Positions 1 through 19,200 of a DNA stretch of 64,000 bases are shown here, piece by piece. The position numbers were made by a program, and so were the translations under genes. Under the pieces are notes generated by a model. It searched no databases. It had not been told where the DNA came from and saw only the letters and a program-made list of their open reading frames with translations. How positions within the stretch are numbered: position 1 is the first letter of the stretch; each line of letters opens with the position of its first letter. This DNA is from Aporrectodea caliginosa (taxonomy: Eukaryota; Annelida; Clitellata; Crassiclitellata; Lumbricidae), in assembly GCA_020284085.1 (NCBI GenBank), contig JACEVL010000031.1, forward strand, positions 457,001-521,000. The letters are read 5' to 3'.

Positions 1-7910
<7,910 letters not shown>

Positions 7911-8573
7911 CTGGCCTGATTGAAACTTAAGTTTTACCATTCACTGAAAATGTGAAGAAACTATCGTGGAAGAGTATAACATTTGCTTTTGTCTAGCAAT
8001 TAATTGTGAGCAGCAGCTAACAAGTATACGTCACTCATCCTAATACATGCAATTAATTGACAATTTGGTTATACTGCAATTACTTCGTGACTTTCCAGTT
8101 ATCTAAGCAGATTGAGGTAATAGGCTTTGTACTGACTCTATCCCAGATTAGTGTGCAACTGATCGCGAGATGGGTTGACTGTCTAAATAAGTCTAACCTT
8201 AAACTGAAACTCTGAAGAAACTGTGAAAGGAGGAGGTGTTCGTGTAGCCTACTGCGAAGTAATTTCTGACAATAGGCCTATCAGACACCGCTGCCCAATT
8301 TCTACATTCGGTATGACACAGTTGCAGTTAATAAACTAAGTAAGCTACATGCTATAGCTTTTATTGTCTATATCATTCCATCTGAACTGTAATAGGCCAA
8401 TATGCCAAAATAATTTCTGTCGACGGCAGCGGCCTTTGATGCCATAAGCTGTCGTTAAACTGTGGATCCAAATCGTTCCATCCAACTGTCCAGTTCTGTT
8501 TGAAAGTGACCAGGATTGTTGCACTTTCTATTTCCTGTGATTTCCGGTTCTTCGTTGTCTTTCAGTTTTAAGC
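7911..8573 (+). other. 3' flank of gene A
   Basis: No gene is seen. The first bases after the stop resemble the flanks of genes B, C and D (an ACTGAAAATGTGAAGAAACT-like stretch), so a shared 3' UTR is likely. An AATAAA at 8330-8335, about 420 bases past the stop, is a possible polyadenylation signal. Confidence 0.4.
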
Positions 8574-8577
8574 TTAA

Positions 8578-9557
8578 CCCTCGGGCTACCAGGGGGGTGG
8601 TTACCACCACCCCTACGTTTTTATGCCTAAAAATTTTTTTCATATGGAATATAATTTTTACATTTTAGGTAGCTGTAGCAGAATAACTGGGGCACATTGT
8701 GAGGTAAACATCATGGTGGTATCTCACGCCATTCAAAAGATATACCCGATATACCCGAGGTACCAGAGGGGGTGGATACCACCCCCCTTAGTTTTTCGAC
8801 TACAGCGTATTCATTTTTCTTCCTGGAAGAGAAACAAATATATCGTAATCGTAATCGTAAACTCGATATTTCTACCTTGCCCACAAAAGCGAAGTCGCGG
8901 GAACCAGCTTATTCTGTAGAGGGATGCAGTGCTACATTTGCTTGCTTACTTTTTTGCCTTTTGGAAACTGGAAGTGATCATAATAAATAATAATACCCAT
9001 CATCTGGGTGAAAATGGCTGATGCAACATCACAACGTAAACCGATATTTCTACATAAACGTTTGTCAGTAGCTACAGATTTAGAACTTATATTAGCTGAA
9101 ACAGGTACTAAAGATGAAGTGAGAACCCAGTTTACAGGAAGCATTCGCACAAAACAACGGGAGTAACTTGCAAAAAAATGTAAGGACCACTGACATATTT
9201 GACTGCCGTGAACAAAAACGTAAAGTGTTGTTTCATGTTGCCTTTAGATTTCGCTACAACTAAACGGACTATGGACTAGTTTGTAGGCTAGTGTTACACA
9301 TTATGTTTAAAATGTTCTTGGATACATAGAATAGTTTCAAAACACACATAATCTTATATCTGTTTATCCAAACAGTACAAAATGTACGCAATAATATAAA
9401 ATATGGCTAATTATCGGTTCCGTTGTTAAAAGTTATGTAATTTCGAGGTGCATTCACATAATGTACAACTAAATACACCATTTTGTACAGAAATGAATCC
9501 AGGGGTGGTGGGAACCCTTGGTAGCCCATGTTACAAAAAACCTCGGTAGCCTGAGAG
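8578..9557. mobile_element. TTAA-flanked (piggyBac-type) non-autonomous element
   Basis: TTAA is present at both edges (8574-8577 and 9558-9561). Imperfect inverted termini are CCCTCGGGCTACC at the left and GGTAGCCTGAGAG at the right. Just inside the left end is a near-palindrome, GGGGGGTGGTTACCACCACC. TTAA targets and CCC-starting termini are typical of piggyBac elements. A short frame at 9014-9163 (50 codons) encodes an acidic stretch with LELILAET, also preserved in the copy at 54924. It may be what remains of a transposase N-terminus. Related inverted copies lie in introns of genes C (34951) and D (54924). Confidence 0.75.
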
Positions 9558-9561
9558 TTAA

Positions 9562-10336
9562 GTCTACAGGTATGGGCTGTAGCTTGGTCAACCCGCCCTT
9601 AGCCAGAGGCCAAATTCCAGTCAGATGGCAGTTGCGTGTTATTAATTTTTGACTCTCACACCTGCACGGCGTATACATACAGAACGGTGGGTTACATAAT
9701 AGAGCCGAAGGTATGTATTTTAAAATCGCCAGATATGTTTGTAGAATTCGGATTTTTGCAGACGTTTGTTAGATCCGTCTTATATCCATCCATTCTTAAG
9801 TGAAAGTTTGAAGTATAATTCGTGTTTGCGTAAACATTTAATAAAAATCTAGACTGGTCACAGGAAACCAATATTGAACAGAGTGAGCGAGATAGAAAAT
9901 TAGGTCAACGTAGGCCTGATATTTATAGGCCACTTTGAAGGGTCATTTGTCAGTTAGGCTATACAGCTTAAGGATATAGTTAGCCTAAGTTTATAGTTAA
10001 GATCGTGTTATCACTTGTTTCTGGATAATTCAACTCTTGTTGTCTCTAGTCACCTCCTGGTTCAGTTTCTGCTTTTATTGGCTAACTTGGAAATTTTTTA
10101 ATTTGATATCTGGGTGACCCTCCTTAGCGGGATCTCCATCCCTGTTGTCGCCAATGCATTTGGTTAATTTACATTCTCTGGCATTATTGTAATGTTTTGG
10201 TTGCAATAAAACAACTTAATTGATTAAAATCTGTTAATAGAAAGAGAATAAGAAATGACATTTTCGGTTCAGTTAAATTTAAAAGAATTAGAGTCAAGCA
10301 ATGGAGTTTGTTTAAGCGTTCCTTATTCTGGACACC
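9562..10336. other. Intergenic, no feature recognised
   Basis: AT-rich sequence without a convincing coding frame, repeat or RNA gene. Confidence 0.4.
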
Positions 10337-10344
10337 ATATAAAT

Positions 10345-11170
10345 CAGAGATTCTTAACCTTTTTTGGCACACGACACACCTAAACTTGCAGATAAATTTG
10401 GCGACACACCATGCAATAATGATAATTATGTGAATATCGTTAAAATAAAAAATTTTTAAGTTAAACCAATAATTTATTTATTGACTATTTTAAATTGTTA
10501 ACATTTATAATGAATGAAAATGTTGACATTTAATGCTTCCTAGTCTCTAATGATTCTAAAATTCTAATGTCTACTGATCTAATTCTACGATTTTACGTCG
10601 TTTCTACGACTCTGTGTTAATTTAAGTCTTAGTAGGCCTAACATTAATGGGATTTTTGCTCCTGAATATTTCTTTGGATCATATTAAAACGAGGATCCAA
10701 AGTTTTTATAAGTGCAATATGTAAGCAGGCTGAGGAGGCACCTCTGCCGACCAGTTTGTTCCATTTCATTGCTACCAAATCTGATTCTGCGTAAACAATT
10801 TTAATTTCGTTATGATAAATTTGTCCATTTCGGCAGTTATGGCGGTGGGTAAAAAGGTTTTATCGGCGCGGTCGGAAACGTGTATACTGCAGACTGCAGT
10901 GGGTTTGTGTAACAGAATTATACTATGTAGGCTATTTATAAGGTAAAAGCATCATGGCCGCCCCAGATTTCGATCAAATAAAATATGTAAATAGAGTGCT
11001 ACGAATTCTCACAGCCTATATATACGTCCGCTAAACTGATAAAGTAAGTAAGGCAGTGTAATGCAAGAGCGACTGACATATGCTGTAAGAATTAGCGACA
11101 CACCAATTCTTCGCGACACACCAACGACACACCATGTTTACGCGACAAACCTGTTAATTAAGAACCTCTG
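10345..11170. mobile_element. hAT-type non-autonomous element
   Basis: Inverted termini CAGAGATTCTTAA (10345) and TTAAGAACCTCTG (ending 11170) are flanked by a perfect 8-bp duplication, ATATAAAT (10337-10344 and 11171-11178). Subterminal regions carry repeats of GCGACACACC (10391; 11094-11140). CAG-type ends with 8-bp target duplications and subterminal repeats are hAT hallmarks. No transposase frame remains. Confidence 0.85.
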
Positions 11171-11439
11171 ATATAAATAACATAATCTGACTACTCAGAA
11201 ATAACTTGAAAATCAAGGTTAGCGAGACCAAGAGGTTAAGCTAACGCACCATTGATATTCTTTTCTAGCAGCATTATACATTTAGATGTAAATTATCAAC
11301 TAGACAGTAGTATGGACCACTGGAGACTTAGAAAGTATTAACTATGCCAGCAGGTTTTAGTCAAATTAGATAAGGGCTCCATCGCTGCACAAAGTGTAAA
11401 TAAAATACGTGCGTAAGCGTATATTCATGTATTGTAGGT

Positions 11440-11905
11440 ACATACATGTTGTAATGCATGCATGCATGCATACATTCTTGCAAGCATGCATGCATACATA
11501 CATAGGCACATGGATGAATGCATGCACGTATATATAAGGCCTACCTCTATGCTACCGCAGCATTCCTTTTTCACAGAATACGAATGGTGGCAATTTTTCT
11601 TAGTGTTGAATCTTGGGCTATAGCACGCAGGACCTTGAATGCGGTGGAATCCACTCAAACGTCCAGAGGTGATATAGGAACTTACCCATCGATATTTTGA
11701 TATAATATTTTAATCATGGTCATTTTAATCATGGTCAGGGACACGCGATTGCTACAGCAAAATGGGTTTATTTACATTTACAGAATATATATATAGGCTA
11801 TATACTGTACATACCCTACATACCAACATACATACACACATACGTATATATAAATACATACATAGGCCTACATGTATACACACATACGTACGGAATTTAC
11901 ATATA
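11440..11905. repeat. GCAT/CATA-type simple repeats
   Basis: Degenerate tetranucleotide runs (GCAT, CATA, TATA and ACAT) occur at about 11450-11535 and 11785-11905. Small reading frames across them are low-complexity artefacts. Confidence 0.7.
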
Positions 11906-13073
11906 CATGTATAGGCTTACCTTAGACCTTAGTCCTTCCCATGTAGGACTGCACATCGGGCAACGAAGTGTTTCCATTCCTCCCTGTCCTTCGCCACCTC
12001 TATAGCATCCTCCACCGTCATCTCCAGGCATCTCAGGTCCTCTCGAACAGTTCCCATCCAGTTCTTTCTTCGCCTTCCTCTCCGCGCTTCCCCTCCGGAG
12101 TCCAGTTGATTACCTGGTTGGCTCTTCTATCACTATTCATTCGGGTCACGTGGCCCATCCAGTTCAGTCGTTTCTTTCTGATGATGTTCTCTAGCTTTTC
12201 CTACCCTGTTCTTTCTCTGATGGTTTTGTTTGTGATCTTGTCCCTCCAGGAGACGTGCAGAATTCTTCTTTGTCATCTGTGGTGTGCTGCCTCCAGTTTT
12301 TTCCTATTTGCTACCGTCAATGGCTACGTCTCTGCTCCATAGAGCAGGGTGCTCAACACTACGGCCTCATATAACCGGATCTTGATCTTCACGATGCATC
12401 CATTGCTTTTCCATATCTTTTCCAGTCTCCCAAAAGCCGCGTTGGCCTTCCCAATTCATATCCTTAACTCCTTGTCACAGCTGCTATCTGCCGTCAGTGT
12501 GCTGCCAAGGTAGCAAAAGTCATCCACCACATCGATTGGCCTATTTTCGATCGTGATCCTGTCCACTTCTTGCCATTTCCCTATCTTCATGGTCTTGGTC
12601 TTCTCTGGGTTTATGACAAGCCCGACTCTAGCTGCCTCCTCCTGTACTTTGTCTGTTATTTCTTTTACTCCATCCCATGTATTATCCAGCAGAGCGATGT
12701 TATCAGCTATGTCCAAGTCACTAAGCCTGTCGGCGTTTATCCACTTCAATCCAGAATTATTGCCCTCCGTTGCTCTTTTCATTACCCAGTCCACCACCAG
12801 TGCAAAGATCATTGGTGACAACACGCATCCCTGCCGTACTCCAGCCACAATCTGAAACCACTGTCCTACCTCTCCTCCATGTCTCACTGCACACCGGCTG
12901 CCATTGTAGATTGTAGAAGCTTCTGGCGATGTCCATGATCTTGGTTGGTTGGTATTCCGTAGCTCTTCATTATTTTCCATAGCGACTCTCTGTGGACGCT
13001 GTCAAAAGCCTTTCTGAAGTTGATGAAATTTACACAGGCTACCTCCGCCGAGGAAGACTGTGCCTGTCCCAAG

Positions 13074-13960
13074 CAGTGTTATTTTACTTCACAAAATAAT
13101 TTCTATTTCAGTTTCAGTTCAGTTCGGCTGGGAGTAATTTCAGTTTCAGTTCAGTTTCAGTTCTCAAATAATTTCAGTTCAACTTCAACTTCGAGTTCTT
13201 AAATAATTTCAGTTCAAGTTACAGTTCTCAAATAATTTTAGTTCAAGTTACAGTTACAGTTCTTAAATAATCTTACTTCGAGTTCAATCAACGTAGTTAC
13301 TTGAAGTTGAAGGTCTATCAACGTAGTTACACGTGTGCCAATTTATTAAAGCGTGCTAAGTGGCTGATCAAGTTGCTCGAGTTCTTCCCTGCCAAAAATA
13401 CGCCACACTCATTTCCCGTTTTCTCATCGATCACAACGCACTTCGATTTCCCAGACTCTTCACAATACTCAAAATATTCCCAAACTGGACTCTCCCTTTT
13501 CCTACCGGACAACAAACGAGCTAAACTTGACGACATTCTCGAAAAGAACCGCTGAACGACAATACTGTGAACGATAATACCGTGATATACCGAGAAATCT
13601 CGCGAGATTAACGACTTTCTATTAATTTCTTAACATAGTCCAACGAAAGACTGGTTCACCGCTAATTTAAGTCAGTAAGTAAATTACTTCATTTCTATAA
13701 CATAGTCCAACGAAAGACTGGTTCACCGCTAATTTAAGTCAGTAAGTAAATTACTTCATTTCTATTTTTAGTCATAAATGTGTATAATTTCCGTTCGGAT
13801 TTTAATTATCGTTACAGTTTTTATTCAGTTCGGCATCATTTATTTCCGTTTCCGTTCAGTTTTCGTTCTTAGAATATTTTCAGTTATCGTTATACTTATC
13901 GTTAACGGAATGGATTATTTTCAGTTCGACTTATCGTTTCCGTTAACGAATATAACACTG
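13074..13960 (-). mobile_element. hAT element with remnant BED finger, inserted in the RTE-like LINE
   Basis: The termini CAGTGTTAT (13074) and ATAACACTG (ending 13960) are inverted. They are flanked by a perfect 8-bp duplication, GTCCCAAG (13066-13073 and 13961-13968). Subterminal zones are full of CAGTTCAGTT-type repeats. A - strand frame at 13327-13536 reads like a BED zinc finger (VWEYFEY, a Cys pair around DEKTGNEC, then NLISHL), the usual N-terminal domain of hAT transposases. The catalytic domain is absent, so this looks like an internally deleted derivative. It contains a perfect 67-bp tandem duplication (13631-13764). Confidence 0.88.
13631..13764. repeat. Perfect 67-bp tandem duplication
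   Basis: Two adjacent copies (13631-13697 and 13698-13764), each beginning TAACATAGTCCAACG, appear identical. The duplication lies inside the hAT element and so arose recently. Confidence 0.9.
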
Positions 13961-14532
13961 GTCCCAAGCCAGGATCAATGAGGAGGGTTCTGCGGTGGGC
14001 TTTCGACCCACCCAGGTGAAAAAAACAGCTAGCAACAGAAACAATATATAGGCTACATGCTTAATAAATACATGCATAATTATAGTCATTAGCACAATTT
14101 TTTAGGTATGGGAGACCGGGGTGCATGTTACGAAAGTACACATGGAGATTGATGCAAGGGAAGCTAGCAACCAATCAGAAGTTGCCATTTCAGTAATAAT
14201 ATTCACTGCGTGATAAATATTCTATTTAATGGCCATGTGCATAACTTATATAGGTAAACAGTAAACTAGTGTGTAGTGATATATTTTGACGTTAAATTGC
14301 CAAATTCCAAAATGCCAGATAACATTAAAACATCGCCTGCAGATTGAACATAATTATAGGCTATCGGGTTCACTGGCGACTACGCTGACGTGGAAAAACT
14401 ATTTATAAATCGGTCTTTCGTGCTAGTCTTCTACCATAGATGCTAAGTAATCCGTGAAATAGAAGCGTTATTCCGCGTTTAATTAAATACATTTTTCTTA
14501 TGTTGATTAAAGAGCTTTTACTTGGTTGATAC

Positions 14533-15400
14533 TTGGAGGATAAGAAGCAATATGACAAGAGACTGCTCATGAAGAAACTTAATCTACAAGAGAATGATAA
14601 TAATAAAGTTATAAAAACTTTGTTAAAGGCGCGTGCAAAGACGACTGCCTGTCCTTCCTTACATTTGCTCGGGGCTGCAGAAAAGGAAACGAGACAGAAG
14701 CTTAAGAACCAACAGCAGAGGAGGCAGCAGCAGAATAAACAGAGGCAGAACCAGCAGCAGCAGAAACAGATACAGGATCAGCAATAGGAGAAACAGAAGC
14801 AGAACTAGCAGCAGAAGAAACAGAAGCAGAGCCAGCAGAAATAGTAGCAGAACCAGCAGCAGAAGAAACATATGCAAAACCAGCAGCAGAAGAAACAGAA
14901 GCAGAACTAGCAGCAGCAGAAACAGAAGCAGAACTAGCAGCAGAAGAAACAGAAGCAGAGCCAGCAGAAACAGTAGCAGAACCAGCAGCAGAAGAAACAG
15001 ATGCAAAACCAGCAGCAGAAGAAACAGAGGCAGAAACAGCAGCAGCAGAAACAGAAGCAGAACCAGCAGCAGAAGAAACAGATGCAAAACCAGCAGCAGA
15101 AGAAACAGAAGCAGAACTAGCAGCAGCAGAAACAGAAGCAGAACCTGTAACAGCAGAAACATAAACAGACCCGGCAGCAGAAGAGTACAATAAAGAAATC
15201 GAGAGCGGAGAGTGACACCAGCTTCTATTGTATTTATTGCAGAGAACTTTACAGCTACCCACCCGAAGGAACGTGGATGTTTCTTCGTGGATGTCCATGA
15301 CATGCTTAGTATGCAAGAAGTGGTGCCAATAAAGCTTCGGCTCTATTGAGCCCGACGACAAGCAATATAAAATAATGTCATTACTGTCGTTACATACCAA
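14533..15400 (+). pseudogene. Possible decayed transposase 3' region with Lys/Gln-rich minisatellite
   Basis: A + strand frame from about 14533 encodes a basic Lys/Gln-rich stretch (KKLNLQENDNNK, then QQQRRQQQNKQ). It enters a 27-bp minisatellite (about 14707-15178) and is followed at 15204-15290 by SDTSFYCIYCRELYS. The last part resembles the first half of the small Cys-rich finger at the C-terminus of many pogo/jerky-type transposase proteins. The continuation is out of frame. No start codon or intact frame exists. The family call is tentative; it may simply be a repeat with chance open frames. Confidence 0.35.
14707..15178. repeat. CAG-rich minisatellite, about 27-bp unit
   Basis: Degenerate tandem copies of a 27-bp unit (GAAGCAGAACTAGCAGCAGA plus AGAAACA). 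Because the unit is a multiple of three, several frames stay open (Ser/Arg-rich on +, Ser/Ala- or Leu-rich on -). No frame shows evidence of being used. Confidence 0.9.
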
Positions 15401-16224
15401 TTTTGTTACTTAAGATTACAAATACGACTGACAGTAAGTTTTAATTCATTTTTCGTTACATTTGTTAACATGAAATAAATAGTTAAGTTAGCCTAGATAC
15501 CATTGACCATGCGTCCATGACAAATTTGCCCTACAACTTGGGGATGAGTGTCAGTATATGCCACTATTGCACAAAGTGTTAAGGTAAGAGTATCACACTT
15601 TCCGCTTTGTGTTTTTCCAAATATGTTACCATAATTATACTCAAGTTTCAACGTTTTTCTGTTAGCCTTATGAGTTGCCAACATGCCTATGAAAATTATG
15701 GCATAATGTTATATATTTTTGAAAATATGGAGCGTGTTCTAAAAAAGCGCCTCTCATGCCCCGCCCTCCCCTACACAGACAGAAACATGTATACATTCTT
15801 ATACAAATGTTTTGTCCTTTAATTATTTACATTTGCGAATTAAGTTCCCCAATGATACATTCGCTGAACTTGCGAGCGTATTGAATGATTAGCTTATATT
15901 CATATAGTAAATATATGATAATATAAATTCTCCACCAAAATAGGATAGCTTAAATGTTTGACCATTTTTACATAGGTTAGTATGCCAACATATGAGTTTG
16001 ACATTAATTACCACCTTAATTGGACAAATTCCCAAAGCCTCTGTTAACTGTATTTATTTGGAATTAATGTTAATTCAGTAAATTATAGGCCTATAATATA
16101 TGAAAATTGAGTAAAAGTATTTAAAAAATCATGAAATAAAGACCTGACATCTAATATGAAACCACAAAATTATCTAGTTAAGCATTCAGATTGAGTGTCG
16201 TTTGAATTCAAAGAAAAGACTAAA
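15401..16224. other. Upstream flank of gene B
   Basis: No other gene is recognised. The sequence CATTCAG followed by AT lies about 36 bases before the gene B start codon. Genes C and D have a comparable TTCAG|AT or CTCAG|AT at a similar distance, which could be a 3' splice site of a non-coding leader exon. This is only a possibility; no TATA box stands out. Confidence 0.3.
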
Positions 16225-19200
16225 ATGCGACTTCGGATGGAATTGCTTGTCTTTCTGGGGACATGGTTGTCCGCACGCCTTCTTCTCCGGTGGTGGAATG
16301 ACATAGGGAAGGCAAGGCGTCGCTATCCACCTTCTCTTCCATCTCTTCCACTGGTCGGATCTTTACCGTTTCTACGGGGCTTCAACAACATTGCGGACTT
16401 TTTCATGAAGAAAGCAGATCAACTTGGACCCATCTTTACATTCAGAGCTGGTAGCACGTACGTAGCAGACAATACATTTTGCTACTGCCCTGCATTTAGG
16501 GTAAACATCTACAGAGCAAATATCAGTCTCAAGTGCGATTCCATCTCAGAGACCTAGAAATAATTCTATGTTACAATCCACCAATATTTTGAGTATAACA
16601 TTTAATAGTTTCTGCAATTCCCAAATTTACATTTTTTTACCCTATTCGTACTGCATTTCTGTGCACTATTTATGCTTAGTCTTTGACGACATAGAAGCAG
16701 ACTTGTTTAAATAGCATTATGTGATTAAGTCATATGCAATATAATTTTCAATTATAGGCAATAGTTATGAATTTACACATGAAGTGGTATCTAGTGGAGT
16801 CAAGTGTCTTGGTTTTCCAGTCGCTTTTAGTACACTTTGGTCGTTAAAGAGTCAACTAATATCTTAATCAAACACATACTCTACTGAAGAAGCCAGATTG
16901 AATCCCAAGAAGTCACAGAATCCAGAAGTTATGCTATATAAGTCAACAAGCTGAAGAAAAACGAGTCTTAATTTCAGAGCTGAATGATAATAAAGATTTA
17001 CGGACCGAATGAAATTAGGTACTCAGTGCCAACACCTTAGGGCCTAGGCCATCATCAGATAACCTTTGAGACCTCATCACTATTTTTTTCAGATAGCACA
17101 GTGCAATGTTTGTTAGTTTGAGGGGTGAGATTGGCTGAATAAAGTGTAGGAATGTGTGAACTATAAGACAGATTTAAAACTGCAGTAGTAAAGTCGGCTG
17201 CACGCAAAAGCATTCACAAGTGAAATTAGAGATTGTAGGCATATAAGATAATGATTCAACAAGCATTTGTATGCGAAAGTAACCGAATTGCATGGTTATA
17301 AAAAGATACAGTGGCTCATATTGAGCATTCAAAAGCACTTGCATACATCTTTTTCAGGTTTGTCCTAATTCTGAATAGCAGGAAAGTTATCGAGGATGCT
17401 CTAATTAAACATTCTTCCTCATTCTCAGGAAGAAGTTCAGTTTTCACTGAAAGCGTTGTCAATCCGAATAGCAGAGGTTTGTCTAACTAAAGCATTTCTT
17501 TTCATTGCGGGAATTACTATTACGCCGTAAATCTATTGCTCTCTAGCCACACGAGTGCATATGTACATGTATGCTTTATACTGTTCTTCAAAATAAACAG
17601 TTTGGTGAGAAAAAGTACTTTTAATTTGAGTTTTAAATTATCTTCAGTTAATAGCTCATAAACAGTTATTAGGATCAACCAATGATGTTTAGCAGCTGTG
17701 ATTTTAATGAATTTGTACAGTGGTTTATAAAATAAATCTGTACTTCTCAGGATATGCACAAAATTGCCCTCCATCCTCGCTTAGGCTTTTATTATTTATT
17801 TACTGCTGGTGATTAAAAATGTGTAATCACCAACAACTCCATCGCAGATAATATATACAGCGTTAAAGAAACACAGGCTACTTGGATTTCCTCTTTATCT
17901 AGGATTTCCTATAATCACTTGATAAGTTTTAGCATTAACATTGCTTTGAAAATAAAGGTTGGTGTTATTTTTGCCTGCATACGTCCAGGTTTGATTACAA
18001 TGAAAACTACTCAAGAATGGAAGAAATACCACCAACTGTCGCTTTCTATTTTAAAGCAATTGGGATTCGGAGTTAAAAGCACAATGGAGTCAAGGATCTT
18101 AGCTGAAGTTGAATTCTTGAGAGATTTTGCAATTAAAAAAAATGGACGTTCTTTCAATCCCAGAGAACTCGTGTACCTCTGCATAACAAACATTATCATG
18201 AATATAGTTTTTGGACGCAGACATGACTATAACCTCGGAATGACTGAGCTCGGATATGAACTGATACGGTTCGCCGAAAATGTAGATGTGGCTTTAGACG
18301 TTGCTCCTATACTTAGATTTGTTCCCTCGCATGGAAATAAATTGCGTGAGCTGGTCGAAAATCAGAAATCAATTCACAAGATTCTTCGAATGGAGACTGG
18401 AAAAAGTCTTGAAGATGGTGCAGACGATTGCTTTGTGCGTAGATATGTGGAGAGTATTGGTCCAGAATATGATACTGAGCAACTGAGATTCACACTTCGA
18501 GATATGGTTACTGCTGGAACTGATACAACAGCAAATACTCTTCTTTGGACGCTGATCGCCTTAGCCAACAACCCTGATGTACAGGATCGTCTAAGGGCAG
18601 AAATAGACGCCGTAGTTCCTCGAGATGCACTTCCATCCATGAATGACCAGTCCAAACTGCCCTTTGTTGAGGCAACAATTCTGGAGATTCTGCGCTGGAG
18701 AACTTTGATTCCATTGGCTCTTCCTCATGTGACACTAAGTGATACTAATGTTGGCGACTACTTTGTACCAGCTGAAACTTTGGTAATTTCTTAAAAGGAT
18801 ACACAACAAAAGCTGATGTTTATGATTTCAATGGTTTGGTGCCTAAAAAAACATTTTTTGCGATGTGTTTATTCATAATAAGAGCAGTCTATTAATTGTT
18901 TCCTCCTATGAAAAAGCTTGTGGTTTAATAGCCATTGAGATGAGTCCACTGGCACAGTGTTCATTATTATGTTGTCGGAAAACCCGTAACGCTAAACCTT
19001 TTTATCCATCTGGTTTAACTTTATCGATTTCTTGCTTGCTTACTTGATTGGCCACAGGCTAAAAAGTCAAATCTTGCGACGACTAGTTCGATCACTTACA
19101 ATCATTCAATCGTCATGAAACTTGGCAGATAGACTCGCCCTCGCACACACTTCATTCTATCAAAATTTCAGCTCCCCAAAAGAGGCTAGCTTATAGAATC

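Larger units (their letters stand above)
11930..14035 (-). mobile_element. RTE-like non-LTR retrotransposon, dead, interrupted by a hAT element
   Basis: On the - strand, reading down from about 14035, the frame gives NFINFRKAFDSVHRESLWKI and GVRQGCVLSPMIFALVVDWV. It then gives a palm motif DLDIADNIALLDN and a C-terminal region with TPEGKRGERKRKNWMGTV near 12080. This order fits an RTE-like endonuclease/reverse-transcriptase LINE. The second aspartate of the usual ADD catalytic box is Asn here, and several stops are present, so it is inactive. A hAT element (13074-13960) is inserted in the reverse transcriptase, splitting it into 11930-13073 and 13961-14035. Confidence 0.8.

Noticed and set aside
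13778..13981. Hydrophobic 67-residue frame
   Set aside because: Lies in the subterminal repeats of the hAT element and is low-complexity Thr/Phe/Ile-rich by composition.
14633..15400. Ser/Arg-rich frame resembling an SR protein, and Leu- and Ser/Ala-rich - strand frames
   Set aside because: All derive from the 27-bp minisatellite. No start context, splice structure or domain supports a gene.
16195..16224. GTG start extending gene B by 10 codons
   Set aside because: The ATG at 16225 aligns with the starts of genes C and D; GTG starts are not expected in a eukaryotic gene.
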